DNA from: Begonia masoniana
Taxonomy: Eukaryota > Streptophyta > Magnoliopsida > Cucurbitales > Begoniaceae
Direction of reading: 5' to 3'
DNA: 64,000 nucleotides
Assembly (NCBI GenBank): GCA_022432975.1
Contig: CM039509.1
Location: 2,597,982-2,661,981, forward strand
This document shows, piece after piece, positions 34,615-45,195 of the stretch. A model generated the notes under the pieces. That model was not told the origin of the DNA and made no database searches. It saw only the letters and a program-made list of their open reading frames with translations. A program made the translations under genes and the position numbers. Numbering within the stretch: the stretch's first letter is position 1; each line of letters begins with the position of its first letter.

Positions 34615-35107
34615 CTTGCTATGGTGAAAGATAGAAAGAGTCTTTTGTGTTGTGTTTCATCTCGAGCGGGATGCGAAACTCTGGTAGGACACCATCAAGA
34701 CCATGACCAACGTGTGAGAAATGATATGGGAACAATTTAAGAAAATATTTTATGATAAATACTTCTACCATGCGGTGTGGGCAAATAAGATATTAGAATT
34801 TGCCCAGCTTCGACAAACGGGTTCAGTAACAGAATATGTTACGGAGTTTGAGTCACTAACCCGCTTTGTCAGCCATCTAGTGAGGAAGAATGAAAGTAAA
34901 GTTTATCATTTTGTGCAAAGATTAAAGGAAGAAAATTATAGAGGTGTGAGGGTATCTGGAGTTAAGGACGCGCCATATGCAGAAATTATTGTCAAAGCTT
35001 TTGAAGTGGAGGAAATAGAATTTAAGGGTAAAAATCAAAGGGAGGCCATTGAAAGGTTCATCGGAAAATTTCAACCACACCCAGTGAAGGAAAGACAAAA
35101 CAAATGA
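34615..35107 (+). pseudogene. Gypsy gag (capsid) remnant
   Basis: Frames with LERDAKLW.DTIKTMTNV and then MIWEQFKKIFYDKYFYHA (34721) give the Retrotrans_gag core, with TEYVTEFESLTRFV in the middle. At least two stops precede the ATG at 34721. Translation from 34721 would give only the C-terminal half of the capsid, 128 aa, and overlaps the next frame (35104) by a few bases. Confidence 0.82.
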
Positions 35108-35901
35108 GAGGTGTAAAAAGGGTTGACAAGGAGAAAATTGAACGAAGTCGACTGAAACGCATACAAAGACCTCTGCATAATCATCAATGCTCATGGTGTA
35201 AGAGAAATCATTTTGCTAAGTGTAAAGCTGGTTCAGGTCGGTGTTTCAAATGTAATGAAGTGGGTCATTTTGTCAAAAACTGCCCGAGGTGGAATAGCGA
35301 CCCTGCAAGAGTTACACTGGAAGTCGCTGCTTGTAGCGAACCAGATATCAAGTACCATCCAGGAAAGGCGAACAAGGTTGTTGATGCTTTGAGTAGAGTG
35401 CCTTCTACGAGTCAGCCTTCACTAGCAGCGTTGTCAGTCACGCTGCGGTCTGAGATTGAGAGGTTCGATGTGGAGATAGTGGCTGAGTTGTCTAGTATGC
35501 TCGCCAACATTTCTTTCAGGCCGACCATTCTGGATAGGATACGCGAAGCTCAGCAGAATGATACGGAGTGTAAGGAGGTTCGATCGAGTATGACGTTGGG
35601 TGACTCGTCGGATTTCCACTTATCAGATGATGGTATTCTGAAGTTCAGGCATAGATGGTACGTGCCTAACGACGAGGAGTTGAAGAAAGAGATATTGGCT
35701 GAGGCACATTCTTCGGCATATTCTGTACACCCGGGAAGTACTAAGATGTATCGGGATTTAAAGCAACATTTCTGGTGGCCGAACATGAAAAGAGAGGTCG
35801 CCAAGTACGTTGAGACCTGTCTAGTCTGTCAACAGGTAAAGGCAGAGCACCAGAGACCGGCCGGAACATTATTGCCACTGTCGATTCCGGAGTGGAAGTG
35901 A
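35104..35901 (+). pseudogene. Fused gag zinc knuckle / RNase H end / integrase finger (internal deletion)
   Basis: The 265-codon frame begins at 35104. It holds a CCHC knuckle (CFKCNEVGHFVKNC, about residues 46-59). About 25 residues later it jumps to the RNase H terminus YHPGKANKVVDALSR (residues about 84-98). The integrase H2C2 finger follows (VHPGSTKMYRDLK ... CLVCQQVKAEHQRP, residues about 211-255). Protease and the whole RT are missing with the frame preserved at the join (about 35340). It ends at a TGA at 35899-35901 where relatives have TGG in EWKWEQI. Confidence 0.88.
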
Positions 35902-35913
35902 GAGCAGATCTCC

Positions 35914-36954
35914 ATGAATTTTATTGTAGGGCTCCCGAGGACGACAAAGGGCCATGATGGTGTTTGGGTAATCGTGGACCGATTGACAAAGTTGGCCCAC
36001 TTCTTATCTGTGAGGATAACATCTTCTATGGACCAGCTTGCCGAGCTTTACGTGCAGGAGATTGTTAGACTGCATGGGGTGCCAGTTTCTATTGTCTCAG
36101 ATCGTGATCCGAGATTTATTTCGAAGTTCTGGAAGAGTTTGTACAAAGCTATGGGGACTCAGCTTAATTTCAGCACGGCATTTCATCCTCAGACTGATGG
36201 ACAGACAGAGAGGACTAATCAGATTCTCGAGGATATGCTCAGAGCTTGTGTGCTGGAGTTTCAAGGCTCGTGGAGCCGATATTTGCCTCTAAGTGAGTTC
36301 TCGTACAACAACAGCTTCCAGGCTACCATTGGCATGGCACTGTACGAGGCTTTGTATGGTCGGAAGTGTAGGTCTCCGTTATATTGGGACGAGGTTGGCG
36401 AGGTCAGCGTCGTTGGTCCTGAGATTCTACAGCAAACCACAGAGAAGATTGCCATTATCCGACAGCGTATTGAGGTAGCTCAGAGCAGACATAAGAGCTA
36501 TGCAGACACGAGACGGAGAGAGCTAGAGTTCGAAGAAGGTGATGAGGTTTACCTTAAGGTTTCTCTGTTTAAATGCGTCATGAGATTCGGAAGGAGGGGT
36601 AAGTTAAACCCTCGATATGTGGGGCCCTTTCCTATTCTGAAGAAGATCGGGAAGTTGGCGTACAGACTACAGCTTCCGGCTTCTATAGAGGGTATCCACG
36701 ATGTATTCCATGTGTCTATGCTTCGGAAGTGCCTACGCAATCCATCGCATATCGTCGAAGCTAGAGAGATCGAGGTACAGCCTACCTTGACTTATGAGGA
36801 GAGACCCGTACACATTTTGGAGTCTTCCATCAAAGTTTTGCGCAACAAAGAGATTCCGCTAGTCAAAGTTCTATGGCGGAACCACGAGGTGGAAGAGGCT
36901 ACTTTGGAGCGACAGCAGGATATGATGGCTAAGTATCCTGAGTTGTTTGTATGA
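35914..36954 (+). pseudogene. Gypsy integrase core and C-terminal chromodomain-like region
   Basis: The 346-codon frame continues after the TGA. Integrase core motifs are MNFIVGLPRTTKGHDGVWVI, IVSDRDPRFIS (second Asp) and HPQTDGQTERTNQILEDML (Glu follows). After the core come GDEVYLKVS, RRGKLNPRYVGPF and IHDVFHVSMLRKC. The end is a chromodomain-like EIPLVKVLWRNHEVEEATLE and a natural stop. Intact chromovirus integrases use this tail to target heterochromatin. The reading is clean, so decay after the deletion has been limited. Confidence 0.9.
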
Positions 36955-36994
36955 TTTAATTTTGTGGACAAAATTCTAAATAAGGTGGATGGAA

Positions 36995-39524
36995 TGTAAT
37001 ACCCGGCTTTATGAGATATTAATATTATATTATATGATGGTATTTTTGTAAATATGTCAAATCAAGTCCGTTTTGTGAAAAGAAAACGTTATTAGAATCC
37101 TAACGATTTATAGGAATTTTAAGAAATTTATGGGATTTTTCGGAGTAATAACGCTATATTTCGAGTAATTACGTTTCTCGTACTATAAAAGACGTTTTAG
37201 TAAAAATAGTAAACAAGGTCCGATTTGCCAACGGACAGTTTTAATAGAACCCAAATAATAAGATGAATTTATTGGTGAAATAAAGAGATTTGGAGAAATC
37301 GAATAGTTAGCTAATTAACGAAACGAAAGACAAGATAAATAGAAAATCAAAGAAAGGGCAAAACGATAATTTGCCACACCAAATTATAAAATAACCTAAA
37401 TCCTTTTCTTTTTCATCATTTCTCCTCTGCCGCGTGAAAAACCAGAGAGCGAAGCTCTCTGCCATTCGACGATTCCTCCACGCCGAACTCCGATTCGTCC
37501 TCCGATCGTCTCGTTTCCTCCGTGTTTTCTCCTCCTCTCGCAACCCTAGATATGAATCTATGATTCTAGAGTGTTAGTTTTTAATTTACGGGCCGATTTA
37601 ACGTTAGGGTTTCGTTAGGGTTTAGGTTAAAAAATGCGATTTCAGGTTTAAAAATCAATAGGTTATCGTAGTTTATGAACGTATAGAACTCATTGAGCGT
37701 TATTGGACGAAACTAGATTAATTTGTGGAAAATGTTAAAATTCGAGAAATTTCGAGATTTAGGGAAAACTCGTAATTTGGGATTTGAGTTGTCAAGCATG
37801 TATTGCTCGATGAAATAGCTCAATGAATTGGATTAAAGCTTTAGGAAATTCCTTTAGTCAAGGTTTCGTCAAATTTAGACGTTTAGTAGCTTAAACTTGT
37901 TTTAATGACAAATGTCGTGTTTTGCCTCAGGCGAATGACTCTCGTGGACAGAGCTCGAAGTTTAGCGCGCTCAAGGTAAGTTCTCGTGACTTACTCTAGC
38001 CGATTGGCCTACACCGTACTTCGATGTCGCGTCGAGGATCTTAGAGTATTGTGTGTTTAAATTGCTTTGGTTGAGTAGCTAGGTTAATCGTTTATTAGGT
38101 TATGTTTTTATTCGTCTTGATGGTATGCATGTTGGTTGTTTATTTTATGCTTATAACTGTTCATGCATCACGTATTTTAACTAAGCATGAAAATGAATTT
38201 CCGCACGATGTTTTCAGAAAACCGATGTGGCCCGAAAGGGGGCTATCGATCTATTGTGTGGACCGATTAAGGGTCTGACCAATACCACATCTCATGTAAT
38301 GTAATAAAATGCGTAATCTGTTATCTGGTCACGCGAGGTGGGGCTCAGGCACGGCTGTACGTGTTGTAAGCGTGTACCCCCCTCCTCTAGCTGGAAAGAG
38401 TAGTCCGACCACTGGATGGGCTCTCTCCGGTTAGGGGGATGAGATCTCGGTGATATTTTGTCTGCCACGATCTGTATGTTATGCATGATTTCTGAACTCC
38501 ATATGCACTGCACGCATCTGCATTTACGAAGAATTTACTGAGCCTTTAGCTCATAGTGTGTCTGTATGGTGTAGGTGACGTTGTAGGTGACATTGAGCCA
38601 GGTGAGGATGACGTTCCTCCTCCTGATGTATGATGCAGTTGATGGATAATGGCCAGTGGGAGTGTGCTGAGCAGTCGGTGCGTTTTGACTCGTGGGGATG
38701 TATGTACGTATTTTGAGAGTACTGGGTTAATAATGGACAAAATATGTGTAAAGTTAGAACATATTAGGATGCTTGGGATCTGGCTAGATGTTAGGTTCAT
38801 GTTTTGAGATTTTAAACGTTCTTGAAAACCTGTTTTATAAACTGTGTTTTTATAGTGTTTCATTGGAACTGCTTGCAATTTAAAACAAGAGGATTTATCG
38901 ATTTTTAAACGTATCCACTCAGTTCGTTTTTATGAAAGTTTAACGTGCGTTTAGTTCGTTTAATTGGGAGGGATAGAATGTTGGTGTTTGCTCTCTGGAA
39001 CTTCGGATTCCAGAGAGCACTTGTAAAAAAAAGAGAGAAGAAAGAAAAGTTGAGAGAAAAGAAGGAAGGAATGTGGAAGGCGACTGATCGCCATTGTGAG
39101 GGGCGACCAATCGCCCCTCCATGCCTTGTGTTCGACGATCGATCACCTGCATTTTTTGGAGATCGATCGCCCCTCACTTGGTTACACATTGGCGACCGAT
39201 CTCCTGCAATTTTGGAGATCGATCGCCCCTCCCATTTAGCAACACGGCGATCGATCTCCTGAATTTGGAGATCGATCGCCCCTCTCTGTTGGTCGCAGCT
39301 TTGACCCTTCTTCCCTTCCCTTTAATTGTTTTGTTTTAATTAATTTTAAGTGTTTTATTAATTATTTTGAATTGTTTAAGTTTATAAATGGTTTTGTTTT
39401 AAATGGTTTAAAACGTAAACTTCAATTCCGATTCCGGTTTAAATTCCGCTTAGAGTTTAATTAAAGTACAAGGATAAAAAAAAATTATGTACGGGAAAAT
39501 GGGTACAGTATTAGGGACGCTACA
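36995..39524 (+). repeat. 3' LTR (copy 1) of the plus gypsy element
   Basis: It starts TGTAATACCCGGC directly after the polypurine tract and ends TTAGGGACGCTACA. Intron-like signals are an acceptor AG at 37929-37930, a donor at 37976 and an acceptor AG at 38573-38574. The first donor appears lost: CCCTAGATATG is found where homologues have CTAGGTAAG. A repeat of GATCGATCGCCCCTC lies at 39075-39290. Confidence 0.83.
39075..39290. repeat. Array of GATCGATCGCCCCTC motifs in LTR
   Basis: GGAGATCGATCGCCCCTC occurs three times (about 39158, 39215 and 39267), with related GCGACCGATCTCCTG and GCGATCGATCTCCTG between copies and CGATCGATC at 39135. Alternating orientations create several short palindromes. 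Confidence 0.85.
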
Positions 39525-41098
39525 TTTTGGGTAAATAGGTTGGGTAGTTAGGTTTAGCTTAAGTGGTTGAATGTTTAGCGTTCATTGTTTGTTATATGCT
39601 TTAATTTTCTTTATAGTATCGTACATGGTCATGCATCACGTATTCTGAAAAGCATGCAAAACGAATTTCCACGTATATTTTCATGAAAAAGAAAAGGATA
39701 ACAAAAAGATATAAATGTATGTAATTATGGTCACGTCGGGGAGGTGGTTCAGACATGGCTGTCCTATAGGTGAAACATGTTTTTCCCCCGGGTAGATGAA
39801 AGAGGCTATCCAATTGCCGGATGATCTGCTTTTATCTACTGAGAGCGCACTCCCGGTGACATCTTATATGAAAAGGAATGAATGAAAAGGATGCATGATT
39901 TTTATGAACTGCATGTGCATAGCATTCACTTGCATTCACGTAGATTTACTGAGTCTTTAGCTCAAGGACTGTTTCTATGGAGTAGGTGATATTGAAGCAG
40001 GTGAGAATGACATCCCTCTGCAAGATGAATGAGCCGGTTGAAGAGGAATGTCTGTGGTAGTGTGCTGTGCAGTCGATGCGAATTCTGACCCGTGGGAGCA
40101 AAGGACTAAGTATTTTGAGGTTTTGGGTTTATGTTAGGCTGAAGGGTGATTAAATATTTAGAAAAGAAAATGCATAGTTGATTCATTTTAGGGTGCTTGG
40201 TATTGGATAACTTGAATTAAAGATGTGTATTTTGGTGATTGAAGAAAGTATGAGGTAGAGGCATTTAAACATGATGAATTGTGTTTTGGTATAATTAATG
40301 GAGGAAGAAGGGGTAGGGAAGTATCACTCTGGAAATAAAAATCCAGAGAGCTAGCCGACTGATCGCTAGGAGAGGCGATCAATTGGCAGACGTCTAGGGT
40401 GACTCTGCCTAAGTTTTTGTTGAGTGTTTTAGTAAGGGAGAAAGTCGTCCAAAGTTTGTGGGTGAGAAAGTCGTCCGAAGTCAGTGGATGAGACTGTCAT
40501 CCAAAGTTTGTGGACGGGAAAGTCGTCCAAAGTCCGTGGACACGAATAAAGTCCGTGGACGGATAAAGTCCGTGGACGAATATAGTCCGTGGACGAATAA
40601 AGTCCGTGGACGAGTAAAGTCCGTGGACGAGTAAACCCTGTGGACGAATAAATCCTGTGGACGAAGACGTCGTCCAAATGTTGTGGACGAGAACGTCGTC
40701 CGGTTCTGTGGACGATAACGCAACATCGTCCAAATGTTGTGGACGATAACGCACCGTCGTCCGACTCTGTGGACGACAATGTCGACCGATCTCATTACAG
40801 AGACCACCCCAACCCTCACTATACCATTCGTCCAAACCCGATAGGAAGTGTTGTCTTCTGAAAAAAGTTATCGACCCTACTGTTCATTTGATGAAACCCG
40901 ATAGGAACTGTTGTCTTCCAAAGAGTGTTGTCGGACGATTCTCCTTAGTAATTCGGTCAGAGATGAAAAATTAGTATGTCTTCCGCTAAATGAATTAATT
41001 GTCTGTACACGAGTAAGATTAATGGATGAAAACGAAAAATTAAAGTTTTACAGGATTTTTAGGAATAGTAACAAGGGTAGAATTTACGGGACGTTACA
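39525..41098 (+). repeat. Second, 5'-truncated LTR in tandem
   Basis: From 39525 the sequence repeats the middle of the preceding LTR: ATGCATCACGTATT at 39630 as at 38163; TTACTGAG..CTTTAGCTCA at 39944 as at 38535; the acceptor GTAG|GTGA at 39982-39989 as at 38571. It ends ACGGGACGTTACA at 41098. The first 1 kb of an LTR is missing. Between the acceptor and the end it carries a GTCCGTGGAC array. This could be unequal recombination or a nested truncated copy. Confidence 0.75.
40440..40790. repeat. GTCCGTGGAC / GTCGTCC minisatellite in LTR
   Basis: About 17 bp units (AAAGTCCGTGGACGAAT type) repeat around 40520-40650 and are flanked by longer degenerate units with GTCGTCCAAA and TTGTGGACGA. GTCC..GGAC makes each unit a small hairpin. 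ORFs full of STD and RPRT repeats on the minus strand are products of the array, not genes. Confidence 0.9.
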
Positions 41099-42060
41099 CC
41101 GTCCTTCTTTGGGACTAACAAAGATGGTACCGCACATGGGCTCATCGACTCTCTAATATAGGCTTTGTCTAACAACTCGCGCACTTGACTTTGCAATTCT
41201 TTAGTTTTCTCAGGGTTCATCCTATATGTTGGGCGGTTCGGTAGTGTAACACCTGGTTACAAGTTAATTTGATATTCTATCCCTCATAAAGGTGGTAGTC
41301 CTTGAGGCAATTATTCGGGAAAAACATCTTGTAACTGTATGAATAAGTTTTTAATGGAAACAGGTATGACTCCTAGTTCTATAACTCTGTCTCTGAATAA
41401 TATCATGATTATGGGATCTCCTCTTAGCACTGATGCTTCTAATTTTTTTGGGGACATGAATAGATTTGCCTTGTTCTTTCTTCCTTTTGAATCGCATTGT
41501 CTTTGACTATCTGTTCAGGTGTCATAGGTGCTAGCTTGAATGACTTACCTCTGAACTTCAGGAAATAGAAGTTTGAAAATCCGTCATGGATTACTTTAGT
41601 ATCAAATTGCCATGGTCTTCCTAGAAGTAGGTGGCTCGCACTCATTGGCACAACGCCGCAAAGTACAGAGTCCTTGTATTTTCCTAAAGCAAACTCGATA
41701 GTCACTTGCTTGGTCACCTTCACGTCATCCCTATCGTCTAACTATCTGAGTTTGTAGGGGTGATGATGCGCACTAGTTTCCAGTCTTAGCTTGGTAACCA
41801 TTTCATTGGAAGCAACATTGGCACAACTTTCTCCGTCAATGATCACAGATGCATGATTTTTATTGACTATGCATCTACTATAAAATATGTTCTCACGTTG
41901 ACAGTCTTCTCCAGTGGTCTTCGTTATGAGGACTCATCGCCTAACCATCAGTAGAGGTCCCTCTAAAGCGTGAACAACTTCATCAGCCGATTCACTTTCC
42001 TCTACAATTTCCTCTTCTTCTTGTTCGTCATCGCTTTCCAGTTCACCAGTGGATTCCTAA
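41099..42060 (-). pseudogene. Ty3/gypsy protease and RT start, minus strand
   Basis: The minus strand gives a protease start VIIDGESCANVASNEMV (about 41840), KYKDSVLCGVVPMSASHLLL followed by GRPWQFDTKVIHDG (41580-41700), and near the left edge [11 protein letters not shown] (RT entry region, where relatives read [11 protein letters not shown]). Stops interrupt. It is cut at 41098 by the tandem LTRs. It may be the 5' part of the family-A element whose 3' end is at 28934-30326, with RT to integrase lost. Confidence 0.82.
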
Positions 42061-42062
42061 AC

Positions 42063-42275
42063 ATTCATGACAATATTTTTCTATAAAGCTATACTTTAGT
42101 ATGTAGCAATGATTTTTGAAGCTCACCACACCAATTGCTCGTGAAGCTTATCATTAAAAAGGTTTTCTTGAAAGTAAATCTATGATGGAATTTTTCTTCA
42201 CAAGCTTATTGTTAATAAAAGATAAAAATCAGTTCTCTCATGCATTAAGTGTAAATTCTTACTAAGTTTAGTGGC
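42063..42275. repeat. Direct repeat copy 2 (partner at 28494-28716)
   Basis: It matches copy 1 from AACATTC.TGACA to GTTTAGTGG with scattered changes and a small deletion after GTGTA. No terminal inverted repeats or coding frame are evident. Confidence 0.85.
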
Positions 42276-42920
42276 TCATTCAAGAACACTACCCATTTTT
42301 CTCACGCGAGAATTGTATTGACCGAGCTTAACAGCTTGTGGACTACCCTTTTTGTTTCCCTTTTTATTTATCTGCACACTATTCCTTTCTTTGTTTTATT
42401 GTACTCTTACAGTTTGTGATGACTTGTCGATGTCGACTTTCCCAATATTTTATGAAAAGTTGAGTTTTATGATGATTAAATTACTATATGATGATCGGTT
42501 ATTATCATGAAATAAAATATTAAAGGTTTATAAGTCAGGAAGAAACAAATGGGTTCAAAAATAAAGTAAATTCTTTTACAACTTGTAACATATTAACCCC
42601 AATATTCAATCGGAGTGTCATTAGTTTGTTTTATATCTATTTTGCAGATGAGAAACATTAAACATAATAAAAACCGAGTCAAAATCAGGCTCGAAAATGA
42701 AGAACTTAACCCGTTGGCCGAGGTTAGACGATGCAGCGCCTAAAAAGAGAGAAAAACTGTGCAGATATGTATATATTAATGTTACCTTTTGAGAAATGTT
42801 AACCATTTCTAAAGTTACCCTAAACACCAACAGCCATTAGACAAACCCTAGTTTCTACAATGTGGGTTAAGCTTAAAAGGAATTGATTTTCAAAATATTA
42901 CAGAATAGCAGAAGAAGAAG
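42276..42920. other. Intergenic, downstream of RKD
   Basis: AT-rich, no features recognised. It should include the RKD 3' UTR next to 42920. Confidence 0.5.
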
Positions 42921-43258
42921 CTAAAAGATAAAGCTAGAAGAAGACGAGAAGGAGCACTGAGACAAGAGAGATTTCATTTCTTCATCCTCTTCGAATTCCA
43001 CTTCTTCAATGCTATCCAAGTTGCCGGTTGATGGAGACGACTGTGATTCCACCATACCCATTATCTTCCTCTTCTTGTAGTTGGCCTTGAAACAAGCCTG
43101 TCTGAGCCTCTTTGTGTTGTCTTCCAGCTGCAAATCTGGCATTTCTTCCATCATCGTCCTCTCTCTCTTCAGTAATTCTACTGCATCCCTTAACTTTGCT
43201 TCTGTTTCATCCCCATCATCCTTGCTCAATTCCTGCAACACATCGTTGATAACACATT

Positions 43259-43349
<91 letters not shown>

Positions 43350-44148
43350 GGGTTAGAGAGAGAAAACACCTGAACGTTCTTGATTAGGGTTTGGAGACTC
43401 ATCAACTTCCTGTGCGGCCATCTGCGGATACCTAATTCTCTGCATCTTTTCTTCAGAAGAGTTAAACCCACGTTTAGCTCTTTCGCCGCTTGAGTTATAG
43501 GCATGTAAAAATACTGAGAAATAGTAGTTCTTGACAGCGTTTTAGAACTACTACTTTTCTCTTCTCTGCTCCTCTTAAGACACTTCTTATCCTCCCTCGC
43601 TTTCATTTCCATTCCTCCATTTTCGCCGAATGTAAGCTTTTCTTGAAACCCTAATTCTTCATTGATTGCGCTCCAATTCCCTCCCACTTCTCCATAATCA
43701 TATGAAAAGTCATCTGCAAAATATAAAAAAAAAATCAGGAAATGATTCATTTCCGTCGAAACACATCTAAATATATATCTATTGCTTACTTTGTTTTGAA
43801 GTTCCAATTGGGTCGATGTTTTGAGAAGAATATAGAGGATCCAAATGGAAATTCTGCGCTAGAGGAGCAGCATCAGAATAGCTCTCTTGAACGGGCCAAT
43901 CATAGGGCCAATCGAAAGCAGGAAAGCTACATATCCATGGAAAATTTAACACAAATCAGAAGATTATGTAATCATTTAGGTATGAAAGAGTTCTGGGTTC
44001 ACGCTTGAAAAACCTTGAACAGCGGCCAAATGTCAAAAGATCGAGTTAAAGCAAACCTGAAATCCAGTTGAGGAAGAAGACTGGGAACTGCAAAGGAAAA
44101 AACATCGTTTCTAGACCAACTTCTGACCGAGTGACTCCCCATTTTCAT
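42921..44148 (-). CDS. RKD: RWP-RK transcription factor, RKD type
   Basis: Four exons on the minus strand: 44148-44057, 43926-43790, 43713-43370, 43232-42921, all GT..AG and in phase (294 aa from the first ATG, MKMGS; 292 from the second). The N-terminal part is rich in aromatic and acidic residues ([10 protein letters not shown]). The RWP-RK domain ends exon 3 at about residues 134-189: [37 protein letters not shown]. Exon 4 starts ELSKDDGD and holds [16 protein letters not shown] proteins are nuclear regulators of egg-cell and early embryo identity. A citrus relative is tied to nucellar polyembryony. Intron 3 has a long GA repeat. The gene looks intact. Confidence 0.95.
43262..43346. repeat. 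(GA)n microsatellite in RKD intron 3
   Basis: About 42 uninterrupted GA dinucleotides, some 20 bases downstream of the exon 3 donor (43369) and 30 bases before the exon 4 acceptor (43233). It fills most of the 137 bp intron. Translations of it (ER or LS strings) are artefacts. Confidence 0.97.
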
Positions 44149-44266
44149 GGCTGATATGCAGGTTTGGTTGTAGGTTTCTGGGAAGAAAGTAATGGCGATG
44201 GCCTGAAGATGTGAGAATTTGTGAAGAGGAAAGAGAGGAGAGGAAGAAGAAGGGACGGAGGAGGGT

Positions 44267-44276
44267 GTATGTATAG
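44267..44276 (-). promoter_or_regulatory. TATA box of RKD
   Basis: The minus strand reads CTATACATAC about 120 bases upstream of the ATG at 44148. An upstream in-frame ATG at 44283 lies before this box, so it is unlikely to be transcribed; this favours the start at 44148 or 44142. Confidence 0.5.
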
Positions 44277-44349
44277 GCACCAAGAGGTGTGAATAATTTA
44301 GAAAATGGGAGAACGTGCGCCGCCATATGGATAAAACCCCCCATGCATG

Positions 44350-45042
44350 AAGAGAATGACTCCCATCAATTTCATTAATTGCGTTACCGTGTGTGCTTCT
44401 GAGAGTTACAAGATTCTATTAATGATTACATTTGTGAGAGAGAGAGAGAGAGATGATGAAATCTACTTGGTAAAGAAATCATGGGGGTGAAGGCTTTTAA
44501 ATCATCAAGAACAAAACAAACCCAGAAATGAAACCTGTAGAATCTGCATTATAATAAAAGCAACGAGACATTATAATATAAAGTATGTCAAATGATCTTA
44601 TAAATGTGTTGTATTGAACGTAACGAAGATAAAATAAAAAAAAAAGTTTTATGTAAAAACATTCAAAAGAGAAAAAGTCAAATCATAAGAAAGAAATTGA
44701 TAAATTTTTTTAGAGTAAAGTTCAATTTATACCTGATTTTAAGGGACATCTACACTCATAAATCAATTTTTTTTTTAACAAATAAATCTTAATTTTTAAC
44801 CATCATTAGATATAATCTTTCCGTAATTTAATTTGTTAAATCCATCTAGTAAAATGTGCTGACTGACTTTCTTTCTAATTCTAATTTTATGTCACATTTG
44901 TCCCGTGATAACCTTAACAGATTAAAGAACTTTAAGGTTACATTGGTTTTACTAAAAAATTGAAATATAATTTGTTTCAACAAGAGTTTGAGAGGTCTCA
45001 AATTATCCCTTCTGGGTACACATTGTTTATTGATTTTAATTA
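44350..45042. other. RKD upstream intergenic region
   Basis: A GA repeat at about 44437-44452 and T- and A-rich tracts. No MITE with inverted ends was found in the first few hundred bases upstream of the gene. No gene is recognised. Confidence 0.45.
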
Positions 45043-45195
45043 ATTTAATAATTTTGAAGTTCTTATGGGATCCGTTGCCAATTGTACTCTAAAATGCGTC
45101 TTACTGTCTTAGGAGGGCTTCCTTACATATGTTTTATTTCCATATACTTCCTTAAGCAATGTGAGATTGTGACGACCCCCTCTTTACGACCTGAG
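45043..45195 (-). mobile_element. Cassandra TRIM LTR fragment
   Basis: The plus strand reads TTCTTATGGGATCCGTTG, ACATATGTTTTATTTCCATA and GATTGTGACGACCCCC. These correspond on the minus strand to the middle of the Cassandra LTR (62300-62460), including the first bases of its 5S-like part (CGGATCCCATAAGAA). Both ends are missing and no TSD is visible. Confidence 0.85.

Larger units (their letters stand above)
34599..41098 (+). mobile_element. Ty3/gypsy chromovirus deletion derivative, plus strand
   Basis: It is composed of a 5'-truncated gag, a fused gag/pol frame lacking protease and RT, integrase with a chromodomain-like tail, a polypurine tract AAGGTGGATGGAA (about 36981-36993) and two tandem LTRs (36995-39524 and a partial one at 39525-41098). 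The 5' LTR is missing; the left end abuts a minus-strand LTR. The C-terminal RNKEIPLVKVLWRN motif fits the Tekay/Del type of chromovirus. Confidence 0.85.

Noticed and set aside
40440..40790. Regular short repeats with spacers, reminiscent of a CRISPR array
   Set aside because: Units are only about 17 bp, contiguous and degenerate, lie inside a plant LTR, and there are no cas genes; it is a minisatellite.
40429..40835. Three overlapping minus ORFs of about 110 codons with STDFIRPRT-like repeats
   Set aside because: They are three frames of the same tandem repeat; all stay open because of the repeat period.
43226..43807. A 193-codon frame including SL repeats as the RKD protein
   Set aside because: It reads through introns on both sides, including the GA repeat; splicing gives the family's conserved order.
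44144..44283. Longer RKD protein from an upstream in-frame ATG at 44283
   Set aside because: That ATG lies upstream of the probable TATA box (44267-44276), and the extra residues are low-complexity P/S without RKD similarity.
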